Source: Apostichopus japonicus (Eukaryota > Echinodermata > Holothuroidea > Aspidochirotida > Stichopodidae). Taken from it: 64,000 bases of DNA. Of this stretch, positions 36,134 to 48,960 are shown in pieces. The notes under the pieces are model-generated. The model worked only from the letters and a program-made list of their open reading frames with translations. It made no database searches and was not told where the DNA came from. How positions within the stretch are numbered: position 1 is the stretch's first letter; each line of letters opens with the position of its first letter. The stretch covers positions 758,001-822,000 of the forward strand of contig NC_092574.1 of the NCBI RefSeq assembly GCF_037975245.1, in the 5' to 3' direction. Both the position numbers and the translations under genes were made by a program.

Positions 36134-38387
36134 CAGTACCGCCCATAAGTGACTTGGAAAAGATAAGCGCGATTCAGCGCAAAATGCGGCTTAACTGTAA
36201 TTAACCGCGCTCCAAATAAAGGAACGCTACTTTCCCGCGTTCCAAATAAAGGAACGCGAAACACCCATGCTTGCTATTCACCACCGAAAGAATGGGAGTG
36301 AACCGATCGATACAACGCTATTCATAGCGTGGAGGTAGTGTAAACCGATCGCTTGTAACAATCAGCACACGTTATATGCAGCACAATTGTTAATACCCAG
36401 AGTAGGCCTACGATTACGAAGTTTACGAACTTTGACTGAAAGAAAGTTTTAAACAAAAATATTTTCGTGTTGAAGGGCAAAACCTTTTTAAACGTGTTTA
36501 TTTTATTCCCCGATATGTTCTGGTTACCAGAAGACAGAAGTAATAAAAAGCAAGAAGGAAACTTTGTGCCTTATCCTTTCGCCATGACACTAACAGACCA
36601 TTTTTTTGTAGTAACATTAGGCCTAGTGTTTGTGTGGCATTTAGGCACATTAGGCCAGTGTACTAGTACGAAGTTCACTACTTTGACTGAAAGAAAGATT
36701 TAAACAAGAAAAGTTTCGTGTTGAATGGCAAGACCTTTTTTATACATGTTTATTTTATTTCCCGATATGTTTTGGTTACCAGAAGTAATCAAAAGCAAGA
36801 AGGAAACTGATGGAAATTTCAAAATGACTAGTTAGAGTAGCTGTATTATGTTATAAATGAAAAAAAATTTAGTCTGTCTAACAATCTTTAAAAAGTTTAA
36901 CTTACAAAATTTCTGATATTATGAAACAAACAACATTCGGCAAAGCCCCGTTTCTAGACTGCATAACAATGAATAGCATGCACTATACTACAGTTGTTTA
37001 ACCCTACCCAAATACTCTGTACATGTGCTGCAAGTTTTCCCAGGTTCCTTGCCAAACAACTGTGAGCTCATCCCCTGTTTAACACCTGTTTGATAACATT
37101 TTTGGCACGTTTCCAAAAAACGTTGTACATGGAGTAAAATGTTTGGCTCCACTCTAGAATTAATTAAGTCAGTCAGATAAGAAAAGATCGGTAAAGTTAT
37201 GAGAAATATTGTCTTAAACGTTCAAGAAGATAGGTAAAATATCCCCGTTACATATAGGCAAGTAAAACACACATTTCAATCCAACAGACTCTTCCGCATG
37301 AACAAAACAAGCTATTCCCCCATGAAACACGAGGCACAGTCTTTACCATACACGCATAGCACGATTAAGGCCCCTAGCTATGGCCATCTTTATGAAAGTA
37401 ACCCTTGTGATCACATTTTTTAGGCCACTTGGCATGATTGACTAAATGCTTTATATTGTTTCCATGTTTTTGTAAAAACGTCAACTCCACAAAATACAAT
37501 TAGATGTGTTTTAGAAGTTACGTGAGATCCATAACTACCGAGATGGTTAGGCTATTTGCTATACACTTAACTATGTTACGATATTAATTTTCCGTATTTT
37601 TGGAAATTCTAGAAAAGACTTTCTTTTCTCCCCGATTTACACAAGATGTGGTCTTATATTCCTTAATGGGTGTACTAGAGCCTTGTTTACATGACATTAG
37701 TTGCATTTAGCAAGATATGCCAGTTTCGCGTGAATTTGTCGAAATTGTTTTGGTCGATCTTTTGTAAAATTTGAAAGGTGTTGGCCTACCAGTACCACCT
37801 TAATTTTCGTACACAATTGGTAATTTCTCTTCTGATTTTCATTTTTTCCCCCTCTCTGTATACAGTCAAGTGAATTAGTGCATTGAGTATAAACTTTCGC
37901 GAATGTAAGAACTTTCGGGAATATTGTTTTTCCCGATCGGACTTTGAGAACTGTTTGAATATTAACCAGCAATTTTTATTGTTCGCGGGAAGTTTTTATG
38001 CTAACGTTTAACTCATCAATCCAACTGATTTGCGCACACTGAATTTAAACAGTGCAAGATTCCTGCTTAACACTATCCCTTCTCTTGAGCGAGTATAAAC
38101 TTTCGGTCTTCCTTCTACTGGCGACGATCGATATTCTTTTGTTACCGGATTGGAGGGAATTAAGTAGGATTACAGCCATTGACCGTCTGACAGTAACAAT
38201 GAACTTCACACTTCTAGCGGGCATGAATAGAAGTATGGAAGCCTTCCGACAAAATCTGCGTCTGATAAACAGTTCCCCGCAATTAACTGCATTTTATTGC
38301 TGGTTTTAACAAAAGATAGAGCGAGGTTTAAACGCACAGAGCGCAATAAAAGAGCGCGGTTTACCAAGTTACTTATGGGCGGTACTG
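36134..38387. mobile_element. TA-flanked DNA transposon (Tc1/mariner-like ends) in exon 3
   Basis: Termini CAGTACCGCCCATAAGTGAC and the reverse complement GTTACTTATGGGCGGTACTG are inverted repeats over about 25 bases with one mismatch. The flanking dinucleotide is TA on both sides (36132-36133, 38388-38389). CAGT ends with TA duplication fit Tc1/mariner. At 2254 bp with no transposase frame it is non-autonomous. It contains a direct duplication of about 145 bp (36400-36545 and 36668-36812; GGTTACCAGAAG, AAGCAAGAAGGAAACT) and GC-box-like ATAAAGGAACGC repeats near the left end. It interrupts a coding exon after the Leu codon of ESEDDLFTTL. Confidence 0.85.
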
Positions 38388-38665
38388 TAGCTGTTAGAAA
38401 GGCAATCAAAATTAGCATAATTAGTTACTAACAAATTAAAAGCTAACGAATCATCTCCCAAACTGTAGGCTACAGTATATGTTCTGATGATGAAACATGG
38501 TGTGCAGTATGTATCGGACCCAGGGGTTTTGAACTGATTAATACATTGAAGTATGCTAATTGCTTCGGTTACAGCCTAGCATAATTTATGAATTAATGAA
38601 TATAAAACCTTTTTCCAACCATACGAGCTGTGATGTTGAAATATAGACTTGGTATTAAGTAGCAT

Positions 38666-39034
38666 CAGTGTTCTCCACGTGTAAGGTGGCGGTAGCGTCG
38701 GCTGTTACAATCCTGCCCAAACCCCCATCCAAAAAAAAATGATTTCCGACCAATACACACATATAAAAAGGAAATGTAATATTAGTATATCTAATTTTTC
38801 CTGTACCTTTCTCAACATTAATTGGTTGATGTGTCTATGAGTGTATATGTTCATGCATGTTCACAGTCACCTGAGGCAGTCACAGTGCAGTATAACAAGC
38901 AGAATTTTCTTTTTCGGGGTCATCTAAGGGGGGCGGTAAATATTTAAGGGGGGGCGGTAAATGTGAAGGGTGGCTTTAATGGTGAGGAGGGCGGGCTGCC
39001 CCCCCCCCCAAAAAAAAACCTGTGGAGAACACTG
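38666..39034. mobile_element. 369-bp MITE with CAGTGTTCTCCAC ends
   Basis: Termini CAGTGTTCTCCAC and GTGGAGAACACTG are perfect inverted repeats. Flanks AGCAT occur on both sides (38661-38665, 39035-39039), a 5-bp direct repeat, shorter than the 8 bp usual for hAT. Poly-G and poly-C blocks lie near the right end. Intronic. Confidence 0.75.
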
Positions 39035-39692
39035 AGCATTGAACTGTCTATCTATCTACTTCACCCTCCCATTCTAAGAAGTACACATACACACCTGTAG
39101 GGCTCGAAATAGCATGAGTAAAGGGCACGGCCAAATGGAGAGGTTTTTGTTAACTTTGAAGGATTTTTAATGAGGCACATCGTCAAGGGCACGATGGCCA
39201 TCGGTGCCGTCGGTACCCGTTATGTAGCCAAATTCACCAAACATAGTAGACCAACTGCAATTCATTCCTTGAATTCGATTTCATCTCTCTTAATTATTAA
39301 TCTAGCTAGTTGTTTTAAAGAAAGGTATGCTATACTTTGTTTTCAGTGGATGCAATTTCACCTGTGGAGTTGGCCCTACCATCACCCTCTCCTGTGGAGT
39401 CGGCTCTACCCCTACCCCCTCAAAGTGTGAGGATTGTCCCACCTCAAAACGTTGGTAAAAGTAAAATTAATGGTGTGACGTGTGGGATGTTACCATGTAA
39501 AATGTTGAAACCGAGTGTAATCAGTGAAGACCATGCATTCAACTCCACTTGCTTTATTTAACATTTCAGTAGTGTACTAGACCTTAATGCTTATTAGGCA
39601 TTCCCCTTTTCCATAGTCTGAAAGTATATGTTGAAGCCTGTAGCCTCATGTATTGATTTCTAACAATATCTTCAAAATAAATACTATTCATT

Positions 39693-39893
39693 TCAGAATA
39701 TAGCAAGAATTGTTGTAGTTTCAGGTATGACCCCACAGAGAGTGCAACCTTATCAATCCTACATTATGTTGTAGGCTAATATATGTGTGAATTGATTTTG
39801 AACAAAAGTTTGAAATAATTATTATTCATTTCAAACTATTGTAAAATTGTTGTTGTTTCAGGTATGACCCCACAGAGAATGCAACCTAATCCT
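39693..39893 (+). repeat. duplicated splice-acceptor segment
   Basis: 39693-39760 and 39828-39893 are similar. Both have ATTCATTTCA, then TTGTTGTAGTTTCAGG-like sequence and ATGACCCCACAGAGA. The second copy is the acceptor and start of the SQTP-repeat exon; the first has the same acceptor and 11 codons and looks like a duplicated decoy exon. Confidence 0.75.
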
Positions 39894-39895
39894 GC

Positions 39896-40035
39896 AGGCC
39901 GTGCATCACCAAGCCAAACACCAAGCCGAACACCAAGCCAAACACGAACACCAAGCCAAACACCAAGCCAAACACTAAGCCGAACACCAAGCCAAACACC
40001 AAGCCAACACAAACACCAAGCCAAACACAAAGCCG
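39896..40035 (+). repeat. 12-bp coding minisatellite (SQTP/SRTP)
   Basis: Repeats of ACCAAGCCAAAC within an exon, encoding Ser-Gln/Arg-Thr-Pro. A base lost near 40005-40012 (CCAACACAAAC) shifts the frame. In the shifted frame the exon ends in a SRNAMLE-like sequence whose phase fits the next exon. Confidence 0.8.
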
Positions 40036-40052
40036 AAATGCAATGCTTGAAA

Positions 40053-41322
40053 GTAAGTTATGACTGTGTTACCTAAATTTACTTCACAACTCCTCTACCT
40101 CAAGACACATGTAGCCTAACCTATAGTCTACCTGTAAATTTACAATAGGCAATAAATATATCACAGGACTGAGTCCTACACCAGGTTCCTAGCTGCAATA
40201 ACCAAACTGAATTTTACCATGTCCTGACTAGGACATGGCAAACAAGACATTCGCCCATATCAAATATATCAAAAGAGGCAATGATCACGTGGAATATTAT
40301 TCTTTTGAATCCTAAAGAACGCAAACCAAGATATGTCGATTAGACTTGAAACGTGGCAATAACAATTCACAATCATGAAAACAATAGCCACTAATTGGCT
40401 TACTGTGTGCTGCTCTCGAAAGCTATTCTTTGTTTTACGATCCTCGTGGCATCGTGTAAAATCTACTAGGGAATACAATGACATGCAGCCACTACAATTT
40501 TAGGTGGAACATTAAATGTTTGTTGGCTTATATTAATAATATTGCCTGAAATAACTGATAAATATTGCTATAATCGAAAAGATCAATCTCTAAGAAAATT
40601 GTTTTTGTTCAATTTAATGGGCGATGGCCTTTTTTAGAGAATATTGAACATGATATAATTAGTGATGTTTTCAGGAGCATACAGCATTACGACTGTGGGT
40701 CTATAGGCCTTACCGGTGACAATTGCGTTATTCATAACGGTAGCCTTCGGCTAAAACAGAAGGCTAGCTCGCCGTATGATAAGCTGGGGGCTGCATTAAT
40801 TAATTACAATACCTAATTTCCTAACGATATTATTAGGCTTTGTAATATTTTTATTGTAATAGTTAGTCTATCACTAAGTGTGCAAACCGGGGTGTTGCCA
40901 TAATATATCTAGGCTACTATGGAACATTTGGCGAATTTCTTCAAATATCGACTTAGAAATTTAATATACTATCGGAGTTTTCAAGAAAGCCAAAGAAAGC
41001 AATTTTAATGAAAAATAGAGCTGAAATTCACTTGATGGAGATGAAATACCATCATTTTAGTGGAGACCGCGAAATTTACCAAATTTCGTGGGAACAGCAA
41101 AATTCAAAAACATAGCTAAAACCGTTTAAACAGTAAACGAACGTTTATTCCGACCGTTTAAACGTTTAGCAAATTAAACGGAAACTGACAGCCCTAATCT
41201 ATCTATATCTTATATTCAGCTAAATCATGTAACAGTAATTATATCAAGAGCAAAATTAGCTCAATTATGTGGTTATTGTCAGTAAAATTCCTATTTCGGT
41301 TTTCTTTTCAATTAATGTATAG
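40053..41322. other. intron; nothing further recognised
   Basis: Intron of the DUF4806-like gene, AT-rich, without supported features. Confidence 0.45.
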
Positions 41323-42096
41323 GTGGGCCTACTGATGGTGAGGACATTATGGCAATGCTCCAGCAGCTGTCATCCAGCTTAAAGCAAGGTAATTATAGTG
41401 ATAGTTTGCTAAAAGATGTAATATTTGTTTGAATCTGTCCATCACAAGATCCCAACTTTTAATGTATCACTACTTTATTTTGTTGTGACATGCCATGTTT
41501 CATTATGATATAGAGAGATATATATTTACTTCAAAGTATACCTCACCTTCCATACTTTAAATGCAATCTGGCACCAGACCAGATACATCTCGAATTACAA
41601 CAACGTTGCATCATAACTAGGATGCTCGACCACGCACTGCCCCAGACAACTGTCAATCATCTTTCTCTAGCTCTACGATGAGATTCGAAGTACACACCAC
41701 TAGACTGGTCCCAAAAAGTAGTCATTATTTCCCCTTTCGGACCTCAGTGTTCTTAATGTTTTTACCCACTGAAAGTTCAGGTTTCCCAAGTTTTTCACCG
41801 AATTGAGGTAATACTAGGGTTTTTATAGCCCGAGCTGACTGTCTAACGAAGACATATGGGCATCATAAATAAATGTTTGTTTATTATGATTTGTTGTGTG
41901 TTTTCTTATTTCACTAGTTACATCTTGGCTAACAGCTTTGGAGACGGTGGCGGCAAAGTTCCTCAGTAATGTTGGGGAGGAGGACCTGGACATGGAATCC
42001 TTGGATACCGTGTTGAAGACCAGGATTGATAGTGAAGAGGCCTTGGAAGAATTTGAGCTAGTATTAGGCGAGGATGAATGAAAGAGGAAGAAATTG

Positions 42097-43573
42097 GTTA
42101 GTTCATTGAGAAGATTATATACCAATTTCTACATCCCTCCGGGTGTTCAAATGTTTATTTTTTTCCGAATATAAATCGTTTTTGTTGGTTGTTTGGGAAT
42201 TCATTTCACGATGATTTAATCCCCCGTGATTGAATAGTATTTCCAATCACCACACCTGCAGACTTAGTTCTGCTGTACACCGCACACAAACTATACTACA
42301 CTAGCCATGTGACTAAACATATTTGCAATTTTTGGTGCCGGGTAAATTTTGTAAGACAATTTCTCAAAGAGCAGAGTAAAAATCTCCCTTTTCTGTTATC
42401 ATAACTTAGCATCAATATTTTTCCTGTAGTAGGCCTTATGCATTAAAAACGTTTGCAACTTCTGTTAAGTTTTGTGACATTTCGAGATTGACTATATAGT
42501 AAGTAGAATAAAAACCATAAAACGTTAGTCTGTTACTGACTCACTGAGTGTTAGGGGTGGTAGAAAACAGATCGTAACTTTGCCGCAATAAAATTTGAAC
42601 AATATCATATTTGATCGTACACACAATATTGTCTTTAATTCTACAGAATTCACTGTAAAATGTACATGCACCTTCAACAACACCCTTAATTTTTGATGAT
42701 TTGCAATCAGTTCTCTAAAAACGTTACCCGATTTGAAATTGCCTCATCACCACACCAATTCAATGAATTCATCAAATTAGTGTGGCGATAGGATAAACTT
42801 TGCCATTTTTATTTAGACCTGTTCATTAACGAAACTAATTCTGAAACGACTAATTCTAAAACAAAACTAAATCTGAGGGCATAAATGTGCAAGCTGAGGT
42901 CTAAATTTGATTTTAACTACAATATTCAAGGCGTTTGACTAAATCATAAATCTAAAAAAAGGTTGGCCTAGGCATATTGATGGTGCCGACTACATAAATT
43001 CAGTTAAGGCCTATGTAGACATGAACTGTAAAGCACACATTCAGTGTCACATGTTTAACTTAACTCAGCAACAGGGGAATTTATGCATGTACTTATGCCC
43101 AATAACGTGACTTTTCAGTGATACTAATTGAATTTGAGCTGAAAATGAAAAGGTAAATGGGTACTGGGAATATCAGGTATTAGTCAATATGAGAAGATAT
43201 TCTATTTTATACTTGGTATGCCAGAATATCTGGTATTTTCTATATATCGGTTTGAGGCAAAATTCCGTCGGTATGGGTAAAAGTAAAATACTGAGTATAT
43301 CAGTGTACCGCCAGACCTTGGAAGAAAGTAATAATCAAAGTGCCCCAACATGTTATTTTTCCCCTGTCCGAATTGTATTATTGATATCTCTCTCAATTGT
43401 GTTTTTGTACAAAAAGGAGTTAATGAAATATTGGATCCAAAAAATTGAAAATGAAAACTCTTAATGTTTCCAATTCTGATGTTTGAAAATTACTTTGATA
43501 ACACAAATTGGTATTTTTGATAGAATTTTTTTTATATAAAAACATAAATGAGAGAGATAAATATAATACAATT
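42097..43573. other. intron; nothing further recognised
   Basis: AT-rich intronic sequence between the penultimate and last visible exons. The 91-codon frame at 43189-43464 has no recognisable domain. Confidence 0.4.
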
Positions 43574-43830
43574 TAGAGAGATGTGACTGAGTGGTTATGG
43601 ATGTGATTCGATGATTGCAGGTTCAACCCTATGTTCATTGCATCTGTGTCTTTGGGCAAGACACTTCTTCTTGATTACTTCACTCTACTCAGGTAAAAGT
43701 GGGTACCTGGGAGGTTGACTTGCCAAATGACGCAAAGTAAGCTGCTGCCTCGTACCTACGTATGTGTGGGTCAGACAAGTTATGACCACAATATAACACA
43801 TTATAAATGTTCATTATTATTAAATGAAAT
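43574..43830 (+). mobile_element. tRNA-derived SINE with TTGGGCAAGACACTT core
   Basis: A-box-like TGACTGAGTGGTTATGG, B-box GGTTCAACCC, then the conserved central TCTTTGGGCAAGACACTTCT and a GTGGGTACCTGGGAGG block, ending in an ATT-rich tail. The TTGGGCAAG core is shared by several animal SINE families. Confidence 0.8.
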
Positions 43831-44120
43831 TGTTCATGTAAAGAATTGAATTAATAATTATGGATATAAGAAAAGAGATATCCCACAAGTTGCACATGCA
43901 CAATACAAACAATATTGTGCAAGCTTGCGGCTACTAAAATGAAACTTTTATTTACAGGTTTTGATATTAGCTTCCATTGAAAAGGGAGTACCAGGGAAAG
44001 TTGCCAGGGCCATGATGAGAGCAGTCATGACAAATGGCATCATGTCAAAATTCAGTGCAACAGGGCAAAAGGGTGGGAAGAGGTCGTTCAAAGACACCAT
44101 CCTTTGCAGTGTAATTTTGA

Positions 44121-47100
44121 GTAAGTCACATATTTTTTGTACCTTTTAATAGCAAAAGGAACCTGTGTAGTCACACCTGATATATCTAACATTATACCAC
44201 AGTTAATGTAGATCATTCAACAATGAGCTACAGTATAACTATTTGAAGAAATTTGATTTTTATCTCTGCTGTAGTCACATACCAAAATCTATAAGGCATG
44301 TCTCCTCATTATGGGCCATCCAACCGCCAAGTAAAAAATTAGTTATTGCTGCGCTGTTTGAGTGACTACATAGGTTCCCTTTGATTAAGAAATTAAAGAC
44401 ATTTACAAAATTTTATGCGGGACAAAATATACTATGAAGTATTTGCAGAGATTTTGTACCAGGGCATTTTGTCCAGTCGGACTATATTTGATGTGAGGGT
44501 GGGACACAATTTTCAGAAGATAATGTCCGACCGGACTAAATGTGCTGGTACAGAGTTGCTGTCCCTGCGGACACTTTGTACAGGGGGACAATCTGTACTG
44601 TCACACCAGCTGCGTACGCGGCTGTACATGTCGTATGGTATTGTGGATTGTGCAATGTTCCTTTCAAGTTTTAACAATCATTTCTTGAATACAAACTTTG
44701 CTCAATGTGTTTGAAAAGATTTTCTCCATATCCTTTGCTGTTACATTGAAGTTAAATAATAAGAACAACACAAAGAGGACAAACACGTTGGATATAACAA
44801 TTTATTTTGAACTGCATCTTGTCATTTGGGTGTGTACTTCTCACAACTACTAATGTTGGCCACCAAGGTCAGTTCAATACTACAAGGTCAACTGATTCAC
44901 ACATAAAAGGGCTGCATAGCCTAATGTTAGACCTAGCTATCCACCCTCAAGCACTGGTAATGATGTGTGCCGATCGTAGCTGACAATGTCGTTTAGCAAA
45001 AAAGGTTTCTCTTGTTGCAATTTACTTTCATATTGCAAAAAGAACAGTAAATAGGGGAAACCAAAGTCAACAAATGATGGAAGGAATCATGGAAGCTTAA
45101 CCTTTGTTTTTTTCAGTATTTGCAATTCACATTTCCGTATTTTGTTTTTCTTAAAATAAAAAATAGTACCGAAATTTGGACGAAAAAAAAAAGGTTTCGG
45201 TACTAACACCGGTTTACTGTGCAAGCGTAATAGTTTAAATACCCTTAATGAATTGAAGTCATTTTGAGTCATGGCAAAATGTGTCATATTTACTGTACCA
45301 CCAAACCAGAGAAGTAGCCCCACATGGTATTTGTACATGCCCTTCCACCAAATCAGATGTCCATATAGAAAGGGTCCACCAGGATTCCTTCCAGTACATT
45401 GTAGCCAGACCCTTCAGAGTCTTCCACATAAAAATTCCCAAACTTTCCTTCTCTTAAATGTTTTAAAACTATGTGTGCAAGTTTCATTAATCAAAATGTG
45501 CCTAACTTGCTATATTTCTTCCTGTGGGATAATAATGTATTCGATATAATTCAATTTTTGGAGCATTCTTTTGAATTTTTTAATGGCTTTCTGAACTTCT
45601 TGTACTGCTTATTTATTCTATACTGATATATTTGTTTTCACCTTTCCAAGTGCCACTTCATTGTCCAAGAAATGGACACTGATCATTTTGATAGAGATTG
45701 TCATGCATAAGTTGTTGTAGACCTTCAAATTAAACAGTGATTGTAATAAAGCCAGAGTTTTGTTGATCACTGTACTTTGCGATTATACAAAGTTGATGCT
45801 AAGAGCTAATGCAGTGATCAAGTGTAAGGATCATGAAGAGTATTTTCAGCTGTAGATGTCTATAGATATTGATAAAATCAACTTTGTTGTCCAAACAACA
45901 CCATTACAAGTAGCATGTGCAGTGAAGATCACAACGGTTTATTACAAAGTGCTGTAGTCTCATTCATTTTCCTTTTCATCAGACTGTACAGCGTCTAGAG
46001 CAGCCAGCCTTGTAACACAATAATAATTATGCCAGACCCTACAACTTTATTCAATGATGGCTCTTGCATTATCTTTGTACTTGTGAAGTTCAGCAAAGAA
46101 AAACTGGGCGTAATGGTTGTTTGTTGAAAGGTAAAATGCAGATATATTTAACTCTTTGAAAGGCTTCTCCAAAATGTTTTACTGGATTTTTAGAACTTAG
46201 TGCAAAGTAGAAGTATTGTCCTCAAACATAGTATTCATGAACTCATTGGCTATGAACACATTGGCTATCTATCACATTACCTTTAAAGATCGCAAATAAA
46301 CCTTTGAGTTGGAAGAGTTAGCAACTTTTAAAGTTTCATAGTTATTAATACTTAATGTGGTTTACTAATCAGCAGCGTTGAGCCTCAGGCTGCATTAAAG
46401 GTCAAGTGACACGTAACAGATTCCCTTCAAACTTGCACAAATTGAGAAGCTACATATCAAAACCCCATACTCCAAATTTGGAGTTCCACGATTGTTTCTC
46501 TGCTGTTTTAATTAAGTTAATAACCAAGCTCATCCATAAGATAATGACATCACGGGGGGAACTGCCAACGTTACCAAAACTTAGTAGGCCTAATATGCTA
46601 ACCGAGATCAAAGGTGTAAACAATACGTCACAGACAGTAAACAAAATATCATATGAGAATGGGTGCACAACAGTACAAGAAAGTTTCGTGTTCGTCAAAC
46701 ACTGTATACACTGCACTCAGCCAGCCTAGCTGCCTAAGTAAAGATTGGCTTGGACCTTCGAGCGAATCTTATGTGTGCAGTGCTTACTTCACTAGTTAAA
46801 GTTTCGTTTCCTATCGCCTATCCGTGCAACTTGGACTTGGAACACCAACAAATCGCCGTCTACAAGACAATGCTGTTCCTTCTCTATTTGGAGAAAGTAT
46901 CTTCAAATCTCGAGGAGATACAGAAACAAGTAGACCAGTAGTTGGATCGGAAAAGAGTAAGTGTATTTTCTGGCCTAGGCCTACTACAAGGACTAACTTA
47001 GTATTATTACTAACTTACAGTAGGCTAATTCTTATAATTTCGTTCAGTTAGTTAGGCCCTAAATTAGATATGGCGCGATAAAGTTAGGCGTAGGCTAGGG

Positions 47101-48226
47101 CTAACTAAAGCATTTGATCAGTGGTACATCATGAAAAATCCAGAATAACAAGCATCAGATGTTTTCATGTCATTTTGCCCAATAATGTGCTCCCACCTAT
47201 CTTCATACTCAGAGTCATAGCTCATAGGTTGCACAGTAAATGACATCCTTATATTTTGCCATTTTTGGGTGGTAGGGCTGCAATTTTTGTAACAAGAGAA
47301 AACACTTGTGACAGGTGCTTTCAAACAAATCAAACTGCATTCTTAAATGAACTTTCATAACTTCCTTGTTATTTTCTTTCCCAATTTTCACTACTTAGAT
47401 TAATCTAGAAGCTGTTCCCCGGCCAACTGCAGTGAAAATACAAAGGCATGGATTCTGTAGAATGTACATCTCCATCTAAAGGTAGCATGATCTTATAGAC
47501 ATGTGCTTGTAATTACCCAAAAACAGTTGGGAAATAGGGGAGGGTGGTGACAGGCATTAAAGATTTAAGTAGTCAGTTTTGAACGGGATACAAGAAAATC
47601 CACCAGTAAAATATCGAGGCATATATATGGGGGGGGCAAGCTACCAGACAAAAGGGAGGCAGCAGTATGATGCCCCAAAGGTCCCCATAAATAGAGTGAT
47701 GGATGGGGGGGGGGGTGGGAGGAGGAAATGTGGTGGAGAAGTGTAAGCTAGGGTAATACAAGGAAGAATGGAAAACTTTCATTCATCTATAGAGTATTCT
47801 ATAGCAGAAGTGAGCACAGGGGCCAAAATTTTAGAAACTACTTGTTGAAAGCAAAATAGCAATTAAAACTGCACATCAGGGCAGGCTGACTAGGGGATAA
47901 CATACATTGTATTTTATTCATCATATCCGCCTGCCTGACGAGAGTGGTTGAGGAGGCTATACCTGATGACTTCACAGGAAAATATATAGGCTACATCTAT
48001 AGTTACTGAGAGAAGGGAGATAACATTGTAGTTATACTATATGAAACCAAGCTGAAGTCATTTGCAATGCTCATGGTGTGAATGGCTCATATTTTTGCAG
48101 CCACATAAATTAGGAGGATATGCTCTCCTTGAGGAAAGATAAGTGAGCCAGCTAGGCAGCTGACCCCTGTCCAAGAGCAGCCTACTGTATGTGTGTGGTA
48201 TAATAAGTGTTTATTCTAATTTTCAG
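44121..48226. other. no gene recognised
   Basis: Long AT-rich stretch. Open frames at 44415-44714, 46406-46729 and 46750-46941 have no recognisable domain or convincing splice context. There is a poly-G patch at 47706-47716. The missing 3' exon(s) of the DUF4806-like gene were looked for and not found. Confidence 0.4.
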
Positions 48227-48709
48227 TGAATGTCACACATGTAGAAGTCCAGTGTTCACTGGTCCCCCTACCACCATTGAAGTTGCTGACTGGACCAACA
48301 GAGACAAGAACACCATCAAAGCAACCAGGGCCATCTCACAGTGGTGATGATAGTCCGTCTGCTGCTAGCTGTGGCATCCTCATCGGAATACACCGAAAAA
48401 CCGCCAGGTAGTCCGGACTACACTCCATCAGTTCACTCATCTGATGAATCTGAACATGACAAAGATGATGCTTCAAGGTAATTTTCAAGATTGATAGTAG
48501 ATTAGTCTGGAAAATCAATTGGTGCTATCACTTTCTGGAAAGATCATTATTAATTTTGACACCAACAATGTGGGGCAGTCTGGAATGTGTAGTGAGGCTA
48601 TCAGTCTTTACTTCAATTAGCGTATACATACTGTATCTGTTAGAGTTGTCACTGGGGTATCTGAACAAGAAATAAAGGCACAAACAAGTAGTTGGATTTA
48701 ACAGAGTAT

Positions 48710-48960
48710 ATTATATCTTCACTTGGCTGGATATCTGCTACTGAATACAAATGGTGAAAGTTGCATCTTATACACTCTTTTACCATGCATTACAAGGGAA
48801 TGGGACAGGATGTTACTCTGTCCACCTGTTTACTTTACTACATAAACAGTGGTTAAGCTACTGAGACAATGACCACACATCCTGCTGAAAATTACATAAT
48901 CCATAATATTTGGTGCACAAACAGGTGTATGGTTTTTGTTGTAATCAGTAAAAAATATAT
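48710..48960 (-). repeat. dispersed repeat, inverse of 26890-27110
   Basis: Matches 26.89-27.11 kb in reverse: GGTGAAAGTTGCATCTTATA, GGACAGGATGTTACTCTGTC, TGACCACACATCCTGCTGAA and GGTGCACAAACAGGTGTA. Here a GTCAGGTAAAACC extension follows that has no partner at 27 kb. Confidence 0.75.

Larger units (their letters stand above)
32497..44120 (+). pseudogene. eight-exon DUF4806-like gene, disrupted
   Basis: Exons with matching splice phases: 32497-32589 (GIQYSVVIFLKDNIVECVPS), 35310-35421 (CYWPSGKDLKRKILKQE), 36042 onward (YKDYEFACRIAKRAEETST), 39347-39454 (Pro-rich), 39862-40052 (SQTP repeats), 41323-41388, 41918-42096 and 43958-44120 (VPGKVARAMMRAVMTNG, GGKRSFKDTILC). The layout (short N-terminal domain with a CxWP motif, disordered middle, C-terminal helical domain) fits proteins annotated with DUF4806, from recall. 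Breaks: a 2.25-kb transposon in exon 3 at 36133, a frame error in the repeat exon near 40005-40012, and TGA at 42079-42081 inside the conserved domain. The first exon and the last part of the DUF are not seen. Function unknown; it may be a transposon accessory gene, given the adjacent transposase. Confidence 0.65.

Noticed and set aside
44415-44714. 99-codon open frame as a gene
   Set aside because: No recognisable domain, no splice or promoter context, and a similar-length frame exists on the opposite strand.
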